Below the pieces are notes generated by a model. It saw nothing but the letters and a program-made list of their open reading frames with translations, was not told where the DNA came from and ran no database searches. A DNA stretch of 40,050 nt. Origin: a virus. The position numbers and the translations under genes were made by a program. This document shows, in pieces, positions 7,652 to 15,360 of the stretch. How positions within the stretch are numbered: the first letter of the stretch is position 1; every line of letters starts with the position of its first letter. The stretch covers positions 1 through 40,050 of the IMG/VR virus record IMGVR_UViG_3300033553_000094. One strand, given 5' to 3'.

Positions 7652-7891
7652 TCACTTTATAGTGCCTACTGATATTTCAAATATCTTTACTAATAAAGTA
7701 ACAGCAACCCCAACAACAGCAAGAACAGCAGCTATTTCCATTCCTGTCTTAAACATGGCAGCGTAAAATCCTTTACCGATAGTAACTAGAAACTTTTCTC
7801 CCATGAAAGCCACTAATCCACCTAACAAAAGTGCTAACATTACCATTCCGGCTGTACCGGTGCCGAAGAATAGTTTTGCTATCTCAGCCAT
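7652..7891 (-). CDS. Small integral membrane protein, 79 aa
   Basis: ATG 7891 fits the ribosome site AAAGGAGG better than the TTG nine bases upstream. Two long hydrophobic helices (about 11-28 with GMVMLALLLGGLVAF, and 48-70 with IAAVLAVVGVAVTLLV) joined by a short basic loop. Its shape recalls small pore-like or pilin-like subunits (TrbC/VirB2 type) of secretion systems, but no motif proves this. Sits between the HTH protein and the M23 peptidase. Confidence 0.7.
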   Translation of the reverse strand: MAEIAKLFFGTGTAGMVMLALLLGGLVAFMGEKFLVTIGKGFYAAMFKTGMEIAAVLAVVGVAVTLLVKIFEISVGTIK

Positions 7892-8529
7892 TTTAAACAA
7901 TCCTCCTTTACTTCAGAATAAAGACATACTATAAAATTTAAGTTGTTTCTGTTTTCTTTTTGGATTATCTTTTCTATTTTGTTTATATCTTCTGATATGA
8001 CAATTATTGAGGGGAATCCAGTAGCTAAAGAACTCCACCACGCATTAATATAGCGTTTTTCTTCAAAGAATATATTGATTCTATTTACTTTATCCTCTAA
8101 TGATTTCTTGGTATTTTCGAACTCTATAAAATGGAATCTATAATCGTTAGTAAATACGTTTTTAATTGAGGCTAATCCGTCTGCTCTAAGTATTCCATAA
8201 TCTACTTCCCATTCAAAAGAGTGTAGTTTCTCCCATTCCTTTATTGTATTTAGTATCCAAATGTAACCCCAGTTAACGCCTATCTTATGCTCAATCTGTC
8301 CGGGCTTAGGAGTGTTATTAATCCAATAACAATATGATTCTGTATTGCTAATTCTTGACCTCTTGAACACTTTTCCAGTTAATTTAGTCATTCTGTTTTG
8401 TGCTGATCGTAAACTAGGGAAGAATCTCAGGGCCAGTATTTGTTCCGTGGTTAAGACTTTGCATTTTTCCACTAGGTAAATCAAGGCTTTGTCTCGATGG
8501 TAGGCTTTTTGATGATTGTTTAACTTCAA
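7879..8529 (-). CDS. Replication-relaxation (Replic_Relax) family protein
   Basis: 216 aa. An N-terminal winged-helix-like region (HRDKALIYLVEKCKVLTTEQ followed by LRSAQNRMTKLTGKVFKRSR) matches the start of Replic_Relax proteins found on Gram-positive plasmids and integrative elements. The rest has a nuclease-like pattern (GILRADGLASI, FHFIEFENTKKS) seen in this family. The TTG start at 8529 follows AAGGTGGTGAGG and lies inside the FtsK-like gene, giving a 116-bp out-of-frame overlap; a later start would cut the conserved first helix. It may bind the element's DNA and hand it to the motor; that is inference. Confidence 0.75.
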   Translation of the reverse strand: MKLNNHQKAYHRDKALIYLVEKCKVLTTEQILALRFFPSLRSAQNRMTKLTGKVFKRSRISNTESYCYWINNTPKPGQIEHKIGVNWGYIWILNTIKEWEKLHSFEWEVDYGILRADGLASIKNVFTNDYRFHFIEFENTKKSLEDKVNRINIFFEEKRYINAWWSSLATGFPSIIVISEDINKIEKIIQKENRNNLNFIVCLYSEVKEDCLKWLR

Positions 8530-9619
8530 TTACCTCACCACCTTTGCGATTCTTCAAAAGCTTTTCGGCTTGGTCAGGTTCAAGTAATAAACATTGTACT
8601 TCCAAGCAATCTAAGCCGCACTTATATATGGCCCTTCCTTTAATAGCCGGCAAGTGAGCAGCTCTATCATTGTCTAAAACCATTCTGCTATTTATTTCGT
8701 CTGCTACAATAAAACAAACTCTTCCATGACACATGGCTTTAAATTCCCCAAAAGTATTCCACAGCTTAGAAGATGGCCTTTGAGTGGCTGCAATAATGTG
8801 AATCCCTACGAATCTTCCCATTCTGCCTAGTCTCCAAAGTAGTTCCTGTAACTTTTCATCATTTTGTAGTTCGGCTAATTCATCTATTATCAAAGTAACT
8901 AAAGGCATTTCGTAACCTTTTTCTAAATACTTTTGAACCTTCACGCATTTAGCGGACCTAAGTTGCTTTTTTCTTTTGTCCATTAAATCGTTTAACCCTT
9001 TTAAAATGTTGTAAACTTGGTCAGCTTCAGACACTACTAAAGCGTGATCTTCTAGGTATGCAAACTCTGTCTCTTTGGGGTCTATAATGACTACATAACT
9101 TTCAGGACGGTATAGCAAAATCGATACTGCAATAACATGAAGTAAATTAGATTTTCCGTAGTTAGTTTCTCCTGCTATAAACAAATGAGGAAAATCGGCT
9201 AAGTCTTTAACTATCAAGCCTTTTGAAGAAAACCCTATAGGGATAGGCAATAACATTTTAGGATATTTAGAAGCGTCAAACATAGCAAAAGGGTAGTTAG
9301 TTTTTAACTCTTCCGTTAAAGCCTCTATCAATACTTCTGTGCCTCGTTTAGTAATAAGCACAGTACCACCGATAGCGTCAGCGAATAACTGTTGTTTCTT
9401 TTGAAATTCATTAAATCCAATTCCAGGGGGCAAATGTATAAGGTAATTCCATTCTTTATCTTTTCCGTTTTCTTTAAGAATAAGAGGTTTAAAATCTTCA
9501 TTCTTCCAACAAGCATCTATTACATCACTAATTGCAGCGTAAGGAGTTTTGTTTCCTTTCCGATGTATCCAGAGGTATCTTATCCTTTGCCGGAACTCTG
9601 CAGAGTTATCTTTCTTCAC
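8414..9619 (-). CDS. FtsK/SpoIIIE-like DNA translocase
   Basis: 401 aa, GTG start overlapping the upstream stop (GTGA). The motor domain is clear: Walker A G150-ETNYG-K156-S157, Walker B LIIDE (243-247), and ATQRP at 278-282, as in FtsK and TraB/TcpA-type coupling proteins. No N-terminal membrane helices and no C-terminal gamma domain are visible, so it is a soluble or partner-recruited motor. Plasmid relatives move double-stranded DNA during conjugation (Streptomyces TraB) or partition. The 116-bp overlap with the next gene falls in its low-complexity C terminus. Confidence 0.9.
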   Translation of the reverse strand: MKKDNSAEFRQRIRYLWIHRKGNKTPYAAISDVIDACWKNEDFKPLILKENGKDKEWNYLIHLPPGIGFNEFQKKQQLFADAIGGTVLITKRGTEVLIEALTEELKTNYPFAMFDASKYPKMLLPIPIGFSSKGLIVKDLADFPHLFIAGETNYGKSNLLHVIAVSILLYRPESYVVIIDPKETEFAYLEDHALVVSEADQVYNILKGLNDLMDKRKKQLRSAKCVKVQKYLEKGYEMPLVTLIIDELAELQNDEKLQELLWRLGRMGRFVGIHIIAATQRPSSKLWNTFGEFKAMCHGRVCFIVADEINSRMVLDNDRAAHLPAIKGRAIYKCGLDCLEVQCLLLEPDQAEKLLKNRKGGEVIEVKQSSKSLPSRQSLDLPSGKMQSLNHGTNTGPEILP

Positions 9620-9891
9620 GCTACATCACCCTTTATCTTTTCCATAGTCTCTTTCCACGCTCTAATAAACACTACATCAAAAGCTCGCTTCTCTAACTTA
9701 CCAATACGCTTGATGATGCCATGTTTCTTAATGGGCTCATAGTAATGCTTTCTATAAATTTCTAGATCTTCCAAATAGAGATTAGCGTCTGTAAACTTTT
9801 CGTAAAACAATTTAGCATTTTCGCTAGCATAGAAAGCTACTGCAGCAGTAAACTTTTCCCTACAAAGGGAATACACCTCTTCATAAGTCAT
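9616..9891 (-). CDS. Unknown protein of the partition/transfer operon, 91 aa
   Basis: Helical, charged 91-aa protein with many aromatic residues (FYASENAKLFYEKF, EIYRKHYYEP). No domain recognised. Start ATG 9891 has GGTGGTGAG upstream; the stop overlaps the FtsK-like GTG. Co-transcription and coupling with the motor gene suggest an adaptor role, but this is only context. Confidence 0.65.
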   Translation of the reverse strand: MTYEEVYSLCREKFTAAVAFYASENAKLFYEKFTDANLYLEDLEIYRKHYYEPIKKHGIIKRIGKLEKRAFDVVFIRAWKETMEKIKGDVA

Positions 9892-9902
9892 CTTCTCACC
9901 AC

Positions 9903-10151
9903 CTAGAAAAAGTTTTTTAAATCATCCACAAGCTCATCATCTTTAACTCCTGACTTTTCCGCTAAAGAATACATTTTTAATCTTTGCTCAATTAGTAATA
10001 ATATTGCTTGCTCTGTACGTTCTGGAAGAGTAGGGGATAACTCTTCTTTAATCTTTACTTTTACCCATTCCGAGAAATTTACCGAATGAGCAAATTGTAT
10101 TAACTCGCTTTCTTTTATATCGTTGAAATACACTGCTTTTATTTTCCGCAT
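9903..10151 (-). CDS. ParR-like DNA-binding adaptor
   Basis: 82-aa protein directly after, and overlapping by 13 bp, the ParM-like gene. It has a short strand AVYFNDI followed by helices (ELIQFAHSVNFSEWVKVKIKEEL), a layout compatible with a ribbon-helix-helix protein. Its acidic C-terminal tail (DDELVDDLKNFF) resembles the ParR segment that docks to the actin filament. Known systems (parMRC, alfAB) pair such an adaptor with the actin in one operon. Function assigned mainly from context. Confidence 0.65.
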   Translation of the reverse strand: MRKIKAVYFNDIKESELIQFAHSVNFSEWVKVKIKEELSPTLPERTEQAILLLIEQRLKMYSLAEKSGVKDDELVDDLKNFF

Positions 10152-10945
10152 GATGCAACACCCATCTTATAAAATCCTTTAGCGTTGGCGAAAATAGGAT
10201 CTTCAACTAATCTACAATCAAAATGAGGCTTAAGGTAATCGAATAAAATCATACCTCCACCACCTGATATTAAAGTAAGGTAAGGTTTACTCCATACTTT
10301 AGACAAATCGGCCACAATCTTTCTAGCGAACTGTTCAAAGTACATATCACCTGCATTTCCTAAATCGATTGTTCCGTACTGCAAAGTACCTGATTCTCTG
10401 TCAATATACTTTCTGTTTTTTATAGTACAGTAATTTATAGTGCGACTTCCTACATCGATTATTCTTTCAGTATTAAAGGAATCTTTAATCAATTCACCTT
10501 TATTATTTAATATCTCATTCCAATAAACTCCTGTAGATTCAGCCACAACTCCAACTTTAACTATATATTCCTTTTTGGGGGCATTATTAAGCCCTACAAA
10601 GTGCTGACCTTCTAATAATGACTTATACCTTAGCTTAGTATTTTCGTCATGCTGTGAGACTGGTAAACCGATAGTAACATTAGATTCTCCTGATATTGCA
10701 ATAGCGGTTAAAAATAGCAACAAGGTCTCTTCGTGGATTTTGCTTTCTGTTGTCATTTCTCTTTGGCAATAACTTTCCTCAGCTAAGTCACCGACAAAGT
10801 ATTTTTTATCTTGGTATTCCAATTCATAATTACCGCCAGTGCCTAGTTTCCTTTCTCTCCATTCACCCACAGCAGAGGGAAATGTTATTCTTTTATCTAT
10901 TGTGTATAACTTAACTCCTTTTCTGCCTATGTCTATTCCGATCAT
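10139..10945 (-). CDS. ParM/AlfA-like actin ATPase for DNA segregation
   Basis: 268 aa from ATG 10945; AAAGGAGG with 7-nt spacing favours it over the GTG six bases upstream. Actin-fold signatures: phosphate-1 GIDIGRKGVK at the N terminus, phosphate-2 DVGSRTINY near residue 165, and the adenosine loop LISGGGG near 235. It is shorter than R1 ParM (about 320 aa), like AlfA-type proteins. It would form filaments that push sister copies apart through the ParR-like adaptor and a centromere. First gene of a seven-gene operon whose upstream region has repeated TTAGCTATATGA sites. Confidence 0.85.
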   Translation of the reverse strand: MIGIDIGRKGVKLYTIDKRITFPSAVGEWRERKLGTGGNYELEYQDKKYFVGDLAEESYCQREMTTESKIHEETLLLFLTAIAISGESNVTIGLPVSQHDENTKLRYKSLLEGQHFVGLNNAPKKEYIVKVGVVAESTGVYWNEILNNKGELIKDSFNTERIIDVGSRTINYCTIKNRKYIDRESGTLQYGTIDLGNAGDMYFEQFARKIVADLSKVWSKPYLTLISGGGGMILFDYLKPHFDCRLVEDPIFANAKGFYKMGVASCGK

Positions 10946-11018
10946 GTTCACACCTCCTTTATATTTTTGTACTTACCTTTTTATTAAGGGCAAAGGATTG
11001 TATAGATAAATATATGCA

Positions 11019-11102
11019 GTTAGCTATATGACAATTACTATTAATAAAGCTTATACACTTAGCTTAAAGCGTAAAAATGGATGATAATGGTTAGCTATAT
11101 GA
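11019..11102. promoter_or_regulatory. Candidate operator or centromere upstream of the ParM-like operon
   Basis: Two exact 13-bp copies of GTTAGCTATATGA (11019-11031 and 11090-11102), 71 bp apart, with a related CTTAGCTTAAAGC at 11059-11071 between them. The core TTAGC is the half-site of the phage repressor operators at 13588 and 13639. The region 10946-11181 has no gene. It may hold the operon's promoter, a ParR-binding centromere, a repressor site, or the integrase attachment site; the sequence alone does not decide. Confidence 0.5.
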
Positions 11103-11181
11103 AAATAAATAAGAAAGAATCACCAGTTATTACACTAATGATTCCAAAACTTAGTAGTTAATTACACGCTTGTCCCTGTGG

Positions 11182-12726
11182 TTAACAACTAAGGAAATAA
11201 TATTCTATTGATAAATCTACATTCTTTGGATTTTCTTTTTCTCGATCTACTGTGATTTTTTTAACCAACAACTCAACTATCTCTCTTTTTTGTTCCCATG
11301 TGATGTTTTTAATTTTACCTTGCAACGATGTTAACATTTCGATAGCTGTGCTGTGCTGTGATTTTAGAAAAGATTCGTCTTTAGCCATGCTGTCTATTTC
11401 TCTTATCCTGCCTTGCAAGGAAATAATTTCGTTCGCCATCTTGTCTATTTGGATTTCAACATCTTGGATGCTTATAATCTTTTTTCTGTATAAGTCAAGT
11501 ATAGATTGCTTTTCAACTTCTTTTTGCTCGATAGTTCTAATTATGATTTTTTTTTCAGATTCATGATTAACAGGCTTGATAGGTTTTACCAAAAGTAAAT
11601 TTGGATTGCTTATATACATTTCAATATCATTCCAGACTAAGTTCTCTACCCACTCCTGAGCTACATTGATTGATTTACACTTACCTGAGTACTTCCCTCT
11701 ATAACTATGCTTTCCATTACATACATAATAGCCCATAAGTTTACCCTTGAAACTTTTATAGTATGTTCCGATATAGGTTAAATTACAATCAGCACACTTG
11801 ATTAAACCACGCAGAAGGTATTTGTGTTTACTGTTTTTGCGTGACATTATTTTATTACTTTTTAATATTACCTGTGCTTGCTCCCACACGTCCTCGGAAA
11901 CAATCAAGGGCATAGAACGGTATATTACTTCTCTTTCTTTGGTAGACCGCTTGCCGTAACCGTGAATACCTTTATAGATAGTGTTCTTGATAGTATTACC
12001 AACTCTGCTAGGTTGCCATAGGCCGGAAGTGTTTTCTTTTCTCTTGCCTTTTGTAACCTTGCGACTATCTTTAGCGTAAGAGGTGGGGACGCCTAAAGCG
12101 TTGAGGTAATCAGCTATTTTAATGCTAGACATTTTTTCTTCTACTATTAAACGGTACATTAACTTAATAACATCGGATTCAGACAAATCAAAGCCAGGTA
12201 ATAAATCATTGCTTACTTCCAAATACTTTTCTTTGTTCTTTAAATACCCATAAGGAACTATACCGCCTAGCCATTTACCCATCCGCGCAGCACGATTGGC
12301 GCCTGAGTTAAGACGTTCTAAAATAGTCTCTCGCTCTAAGTCTGCTACTCCTGCCAATATAGTCAACAAAAACCTTCCGCTTGGGTCTCCTGTGTCAAAA
12401 GGTTCTGTCATGCTTTTTATTTTGATTCCAAGACCTTCTAATTCATAAACAGCATTTAAGATGATTCGCGCAGAACGACCTAGCCTATCTAATTTATAGA
12501 TAAGCACCGAGTTAAATTTCCCTTCTCTCGCATCGTTCATTAAGCGTTTGCCAACTTCTCTTTCCTCTAAAGAGATAGTCCCGGTAACGCCATCATCTTT
12601 ATAAAACTCAATATGTCCTAATTGATGAAGGTCACAATATTTATTAGCAAACTCTATTTGATTTTCTATTGTTCCTCTTTCTGCTTGATCTTCAGAAGAC
12701 ACACGAACATATACTACCGTTGACAT
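11182..12726 (-). CDS. Large serine recombinase (phage integrase)
   Basis: 514 aa. N-terminal resolvase-type catalytic domain with YVRVSSEDQ (nucleophile Ser10) and YKLDRLGRSAR with the conserved arginines, then the recombinase domain, a zinc ribbon (CADC near residue 316, CNGKHSYRGKYSGKC near 345) and a C-terminal coiled coil (about 390-470) that controls synapsis. Length and order are typical of phiC31/TP901-1-type integrases, which join attP to attB without host factors. ATG 12726 follows AAGGCGG. No tandem tyrosine integrase is present, so this enzyme should handle integration. attP is probably close by but not identifiable here. Confidence 0.93.
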   Translation of the reverse strand: MSTVVYVRVSSEDQAERGTIENQIEFANKYCDLHQLGHIEFYKDDGVTGTISLEEREVGKRLMNDAREGKFNSVLIYKLDRLGRSARIILNAVYELEGLGIKIKSMTEPFDTGDPSGRFLLTILAGVADLERETILERLNSGANRAARMGKWLGGIVPYGYLKNKEKYLEVSNDLLPGFDLSESDVIKLMYRLIVEEKMSSIKIADYLNALGVPTSYAKDSRKVTKGKRKENTSGLWQPSRVGNTIKNTIYKGIHGYGKRSTKEREVIYRSMPLIVSEDVWEQAQVILKSNKIMSRKNSKHKYLLRGLIKCADCNLTYIGTYYKSFKGKLMGYYVCNGKHSYRGKYSGKCKSINVAQEWVENLVWNDIEMYISNPNLLLVKPIKPVNHESEKKIIIRTIEQKEVEKQSILDLYRKKIISIQDVEIQIDKMANEIISLQGRIREIDSMAKDESFLKSQHSTAIEMLTSLQGKIKNITWEQKREIVELLVKKITVDREKENPKNVDLSIEYYFLSC

Positions 12727-12735
12727 AATACCGCC

Positions 12736-12903
12736 TTAATTATTGATGGCTGTATTATATCCTATTTCCTTAATATTGGCTATTGGTGAAATTTTGGCAA
12801 CACTAACAGCTTCTTTTATGTATTTTTTATCTGCATATACTTTGTCATTCAATACTACATATTTTACTTCGTTGTTAAAATCCACTTCCTTTACTTTCTT
12901 CAT
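12736..12903 (-). CDS. Small protein upstream of the integrase, 55 aa, unknown
   Basis: ATG 12903 follows GGAGG with 8-nt spacing; an in-frame GTG at 12918 lies on the ribosome site itself and is rejected. The protein has basic and acidic stretches (KKVKEVDFNNEVKYVVLND) and ends YNTAINN. It is read into the integrase with a 9-bp gap. By position it could be a recombination-directionality factor or regulator, but no motif supports that. Confidence 0.5.
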   Translation of the reverse strand: MKKVKEVDFNNEVKYVVLNDKVYADKKYIKEAVSVAKISPIANIKEIGYNTAINN

Positions 12904-13057
12904 GGTAGTTTCCTCCACTTTTCTTCATCATGGATTCATTATACAGCAAACACTTGTTCGATTCCATATGTAATTCCGTTACTATTCGTGAAGAAACTGG
13001 TAATACCTTCAATTAAATTAACATTTTTTGTTAGAATTACTAATATATAATACGAAA

Positions 13058-13084
13058 TCCCCATAAAATATGGGGACTTTTTTT
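13058..13084. terminator. Hairpin terminator between repressor and integrase
   Basis: TCCCCAT/ATGGGGA 7-bp stem with an AAAAT loop (13058-13076). On the + strand it is followed by CTTTTTTT, and on the - strand by ATTTCG, so it is strong on + and weak on -. It lies immediately past the repressor stop. There is no + gene upstream, so its main use may be to block read-through from the integrase side. Confidence 0.7.
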
Positions 13085-13087
13085 AGA

Positions 13088-13468
13088 TTATTTTTTTATT
13101 TCGCTATAAATAGTGTTTATTATCTTTTCAACCGTATCGGGGGAAATGTTTTGTTCGCTTAATTTCTTAGCCAATACAAGATAAGGTAGGCTTTCTTCCT
13201 TGGTTAAAAACGTCATGACATCATCAGGAAGTTTAATATCTGAAATGTGGGCCAGCTCTTCAAAGGTAACTGCTTTATCATCCATAAAAAACCACGAGTC
13301 AGTTTTAAGGGCTATTGCTATCTTTTCCAGAGTCTTAACAGAAGGGCGTTTCTTTCCTGACTCTATTTCAGAAGCATAAGGAGCAGATATCCCACAAGCC
13401 TCTGCCAGCTCTCCTTGAGATAAATTTCTAAGCTCTCTGACGTATTTAATTTTCTGTCCTAGATTCAA
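13088..13468 (-). CDS. CI-like repressor, XRE family
   Basis: 126 aa. N-terminal helix-turn-helix (about 15-55: QGELAEACGISAPYASEIESG) followed by a helical region of about 60 aa; no peptidase S24 domain, so it is not a self-cleaving CI. TTG 13468 gives the typical MNLGQKIKYVRELRNLSQ start and 9-nt spacing from AAAGGGG; the TTG at 13474 is too close to that site. Divergent from the Cro-like gene across a region with sigma-A promoters and TAGC-N5-GCTA sites. Expected to hold the lysogenic state; the antirepressor gene nearby probably counters it. Confidence 0.85.
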   Translation of the reverse strand: MNLGQKIKYVRELRNLSQGELAEACGISAPYASEIESGKKRPSVKTLEKIAIALKTDSWFFMDDKAVTFEELAHISDIKLPDDVMTFLTKEESLPYLVLAKKLSEQNISPDTVEKIINTIYSEIKK

Positions 13469-13502
13469 AAACAATCACCCCTTTCAATAGCTTTAGCACT
13501 TA

Positions 13503-13530
13503 ATTATAGCACTATGTAATTATACGTCAA
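13503..13530 (-). promoter_or_regulatory. Repressor promoter
   Basis: On the minus strand, TTGACG (13530-13525) and TATAAT (13508-13503) are 16 nt apart, 35 bp upstream of the repressor start. TAGC half-sites overlap and flank it (13488, 13494, 13507 and 13549), which suggests autoregulation. Confidence 0.7.
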
Positions 13531-13578
13531 ATGTAATAAAATACCTTCTAGCTATATAAAAAGATTTAAAAAATACTA

Positions 13579-13607
13579 TTGACTAAATAGCAAATAGCTA
13601 ATATAAT
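13579..13607 (+). promoter_or_regulatory. Lytic promoter with embedded operator
   Basis: TTGACT (13579-13584), 17 nt, TATAAT (13602-13607): a near-consensus sigma-A promoter facing the Cro-like gene. The operator TAGC-AAATA-GCTA (13588-13600) sits between -35 and -10, so a bound repressor would exclude RNA polymerase. Confidence 0.8.
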
Positions 13608-13638
13608 ATGAGTAACACAATATTTTTTTGCCCCACAC

Positions 13639-13653
13639 TTAGCTAATTGCTAA
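13639..13653. promoter_or_regulatory. Second operator of the lysis-lysogeny switch
   Basis: TTAGC-TAATT-GCTAA, a perfect 5+5 palindrome around a 5-nt centre, with the same half-site and spacing as the site at 13588-13600. It lies 31 bp past the -10 of the lytic promoter, in the leader of the Cro-like gene. Confidence 0.75.
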
Positions 13654-13698
13654 TAAAAGATGAAATCCAAAAAATAATAGCATAGGAGGTGAATAAGC

Positions 13699-13896
13699 TT
13701 GACACTTGGCGAAAACGTAAAGCGCTATAGAAAGCAAAGAGGACTTACTCAAAAGGAAGTAGCTTTAATAGCTGGTATTTCCGGGGCCACAGTATCTGAG
13801 ATTGAAAGCGAAACCAAGCCCCCAAGCATGAAGATGTTAAAAAAACTAGCTACTGCTCTAAGATGCACTCCCGCTGATCTACTGAAGGAGGACTAG
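13699..13896 (+). CDS. Cro-like XRE transcriptional regulator
   Basis: 65 aa, TTG start with AGGAGGTG seven bases upstream. Nearly the whole protein is one XRE helix-turn-helix (LTQKEVALIAGISGATVSEIE, about 16-36). First gene right of the divergent switch, so it probably represses the repressor promoter and tempers early transcription, as Cro does. It could also be a second repressor-type regulator. Confidence 0.82.
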   Translation: MTLGENVKRYRKQRGLTQKEVALIAGISGATVSEIESETKPPSMKMLKKLATALRCTPADLLKED

Positions 13897-13897
13897 G

Positions 13898-14017
13898 ATG
13901 CAAACTATCGCCAAAGAAAAGAACGCAACTATCAGGAGGATTTACTCTCCTGATAAAACCAAAACGGAACAACTATCCAAGATATTGCTAAAAATCGCAT
14001 TAGGAGGTAAGGCATGA
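13898..14017 (+). CDS. Small basic protein, 39 aa
   Basis: ATG 13898 after AAGGAGGACTAGG; its TGA overlaps the next ATG (ATGA at 14014-14017). Basic, helix-prone (TEQLSKILLKIALGGKA). No known family. Coupled between the Cro-like and antirepressor genes. Confidence 0.5.
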   Translation: MQTIAKEKNATIRRIYSPDKTKTEQLSKILLKIALGGKA

Positions 14018-14700
14018 ACGGTTTAATCCAAGTCAAACACGATGGAGATAAGCAGACAACGAGCGCAAGGGAACTATGGGAATTCTTAGACAAACCGCAC
14101 GGCGAATTTATGAAATGGTTTTCAAGGTACTCGGACTATGGATTCACCAAAGGCAGTGACTACAAGGTTATCGACGGATTAGTCGAAAACCTCATGGGCG
14201 GTAGACCTTCGACGGACTATGAAATCACCCTCGATATGGCTAAAGAATTAGCAATGCTTCAAAAGTCCGAAAAGGGGAAAGTTGCTAGACGGTATTTTCT
14301 CGAACTGGAAAGACGCTGGAACTCACCCGAAGCACTAATAGCCAGAGCCTTAAAGATGGCAGACAAGAAATTACTTGAATATCAAAACCAGCTAATCGAA
14401 CTACTACCCAAAGCAGAATACTTCGACGCACTTGTTGACCGTAACCTACTTACTAGCTTTAGAGACACGGCAAAAGAACTTCACGTCAAAGAACAAGCCT
14501 TTATTTCATGGCTTAAAGAAAATAAGTACATCTACAAGGACGCAAAAAAGAAATGGTGTCCATACGCAAAACACACTCCTGATTTGTTTCAAATAAAAGA
14601 ATCAGTCAATGGAAAATGGACAGGGACACAAACTTTAATCACTCCAAGAGGGAGAGAGACATTTAGGTTATTGCTAGGGAAGGAGTTAGCAAAAGCATGA
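14014..14700 (+). CDS. Phage antirepressor (AntA/AntB N-domain with KilAC/ANT C-domain)
   Basis: 228 aa. The N-terminal AntA-type domain (about 1-110) has TTSARELWEFLDKPHGEFMKWFSRYSDYGF and ends with KGKVARRYFLELERRW. The C-terminal domain (about 130-228) contains FRDTAKELHVKEQAFISWLKENKYIYKD and GTQTLITPRGRETF, typical of ANT/KilAC. Such proteins bind or bypass the CI repressor and favour lytic growth. Start coupled to the 39-aa gene; end overlaps the zinc protein (ATGA). Confidence 0.9.
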   Translation: MNGLIQVKHDGDKQTTSARELWEFLDKPHGEFMKWFSRYSDYGFTKGSDYKVIDGLVENLMGGRPSTDYEITLDMAKELAMLQKSEKGKVARRYFLELERRWNSPEALIARALKMADKKLLEYQNQLIELLPKAEYFDALVDRNLLTSFRDTAKELHVKEQAFISWLKENKYIYKDAKKKWCPYAKHTPDLFQIKESVNGKWTGTQTLITPRGRETFRLLLGKELAKA

Positions 14701-14990
14701 AGCCAGTAACTATGTATGAATGTCCTTTTTGCCAAAAGTTATTCAGAACTCCTAATAGACATAATTGCAGGCGAGATCCAGCTAAAACGAATTGCTATTC
14801 CTGCGAGCATTGGGGGCATGAATTTTATCTCGAATTTCATAGATACGATTGCGATCCAGATATAAAAGGCGCTCCCGAACTTGCTTGTCTTAAGCATGAG
14901 ACAAGTGACGTAGAATCGGCACACGCTTTTATGAGGGAAATGGGATGGCGTTTAAACTGTCCTGATTACAAATTAAAAGATACTAAATAG
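14697..14990 (+). CDS. Zinc-finger-like protein, 97 aa
   Basis: N-terminal CPFC...HNC and CYSC, then CDPD, CLKH and CPDY: nine cysteines and several histidines, consistent with a zinc ribbon plus a second metal site. ATG overlaps the antirepressor stop. No enzyme motif. Function unknown; possibly DNA binding or modulation of host transcription. Confidence 0.65.
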   Translation: MKPVTMYECPFCQKLFRTPNRHNCRRDPAKTNCYSCEHWGHEFYLEFHRYDCDPDIKGAPELACLKHETSDVESAHAFMREMGWRLNCPDYKLKDTK

Positions 14991-15005
14991 AGAGGGGGTA
15001 AAGGT

Positions 15006-15170
15006 ATGAAATCCTGTATTGATGTATCTAGGAAAGAATGCAGAGCCTTGCCTAATTGCTATGTTAAAAAGTATTGCTCTGATTGCGAGCAGGAAGGATG
15101 TGTACTCTGTCCTTACTTCGGATGTGAAAAGAACGTTATTGATGATAAGAAAATAAAGAGAGTGAAGTAA
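15006..15170 (+). CDS. Cysteine-rich protein, 54 aa
   Basis: ATG 15006 with GAGGGGG about 8 nt upstream. Nine cysteines in 54 residues (for example NCYVKKYCSDCEQEGC and LCPYFGC) indicate a structural zinc or disulfide mini-protein. Part of the run of small early genes; function unknown. Confidence 0.55.
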   Translation: MKSCIDVSRKECRALPNCYVKKYCSDCEQEGCVLCPYFGCEKNVIDDKKIKRVK

Positions 15171-15198
15171 CCCCCTATATAGGTAGAAAGGAGAAACC

Positions 15199-15360
15199 AT
15201 GCCACCACGCAACAGAAGAAGGGAGAAACGCAAAGCAGCCCAAGCCAAAGCAGAGCAAATCTACATTAACAAAGCAAACCAATTCTATGCTCGCAAACAG
15301 GCGATAAAAAACGATTGGGAGAGAGGGAGGAAACTATGTCAGAACGCATTATCCAATTAG
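15199..15360 (+). CDS. Small very basic protein, 53 aa
   Basis: ATG 15199 after AAAGGAG. The N-terminal half is almost all R, K and A (NRRREKRKAAQAKAEQ) and probably a nucleic-acid-binding helix. Its last 25 bp overlap the next gene in another frame. No family recognised. Confidence 0.5.
   Translation: MPPRNRRREKRKAAQAKAEQIYINKANQFYARKQAIKNDWERGRKLCQNALSN

Noticed and set aside
10946-11181. attP of the serine integrase
   Set aside because: The region is a reasonable place, but no imperfect palindrome with a central dinucleotide could be singled out by eye; it cannot be called without the bacterial junction.
13058-13084. Terminator proving a hidden + strand gene between integrase and repressor
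   Set aside because: No + strand frame with a ribosome site precedes it; the hairpin is best explained as a barrier between oppositely regulated units.
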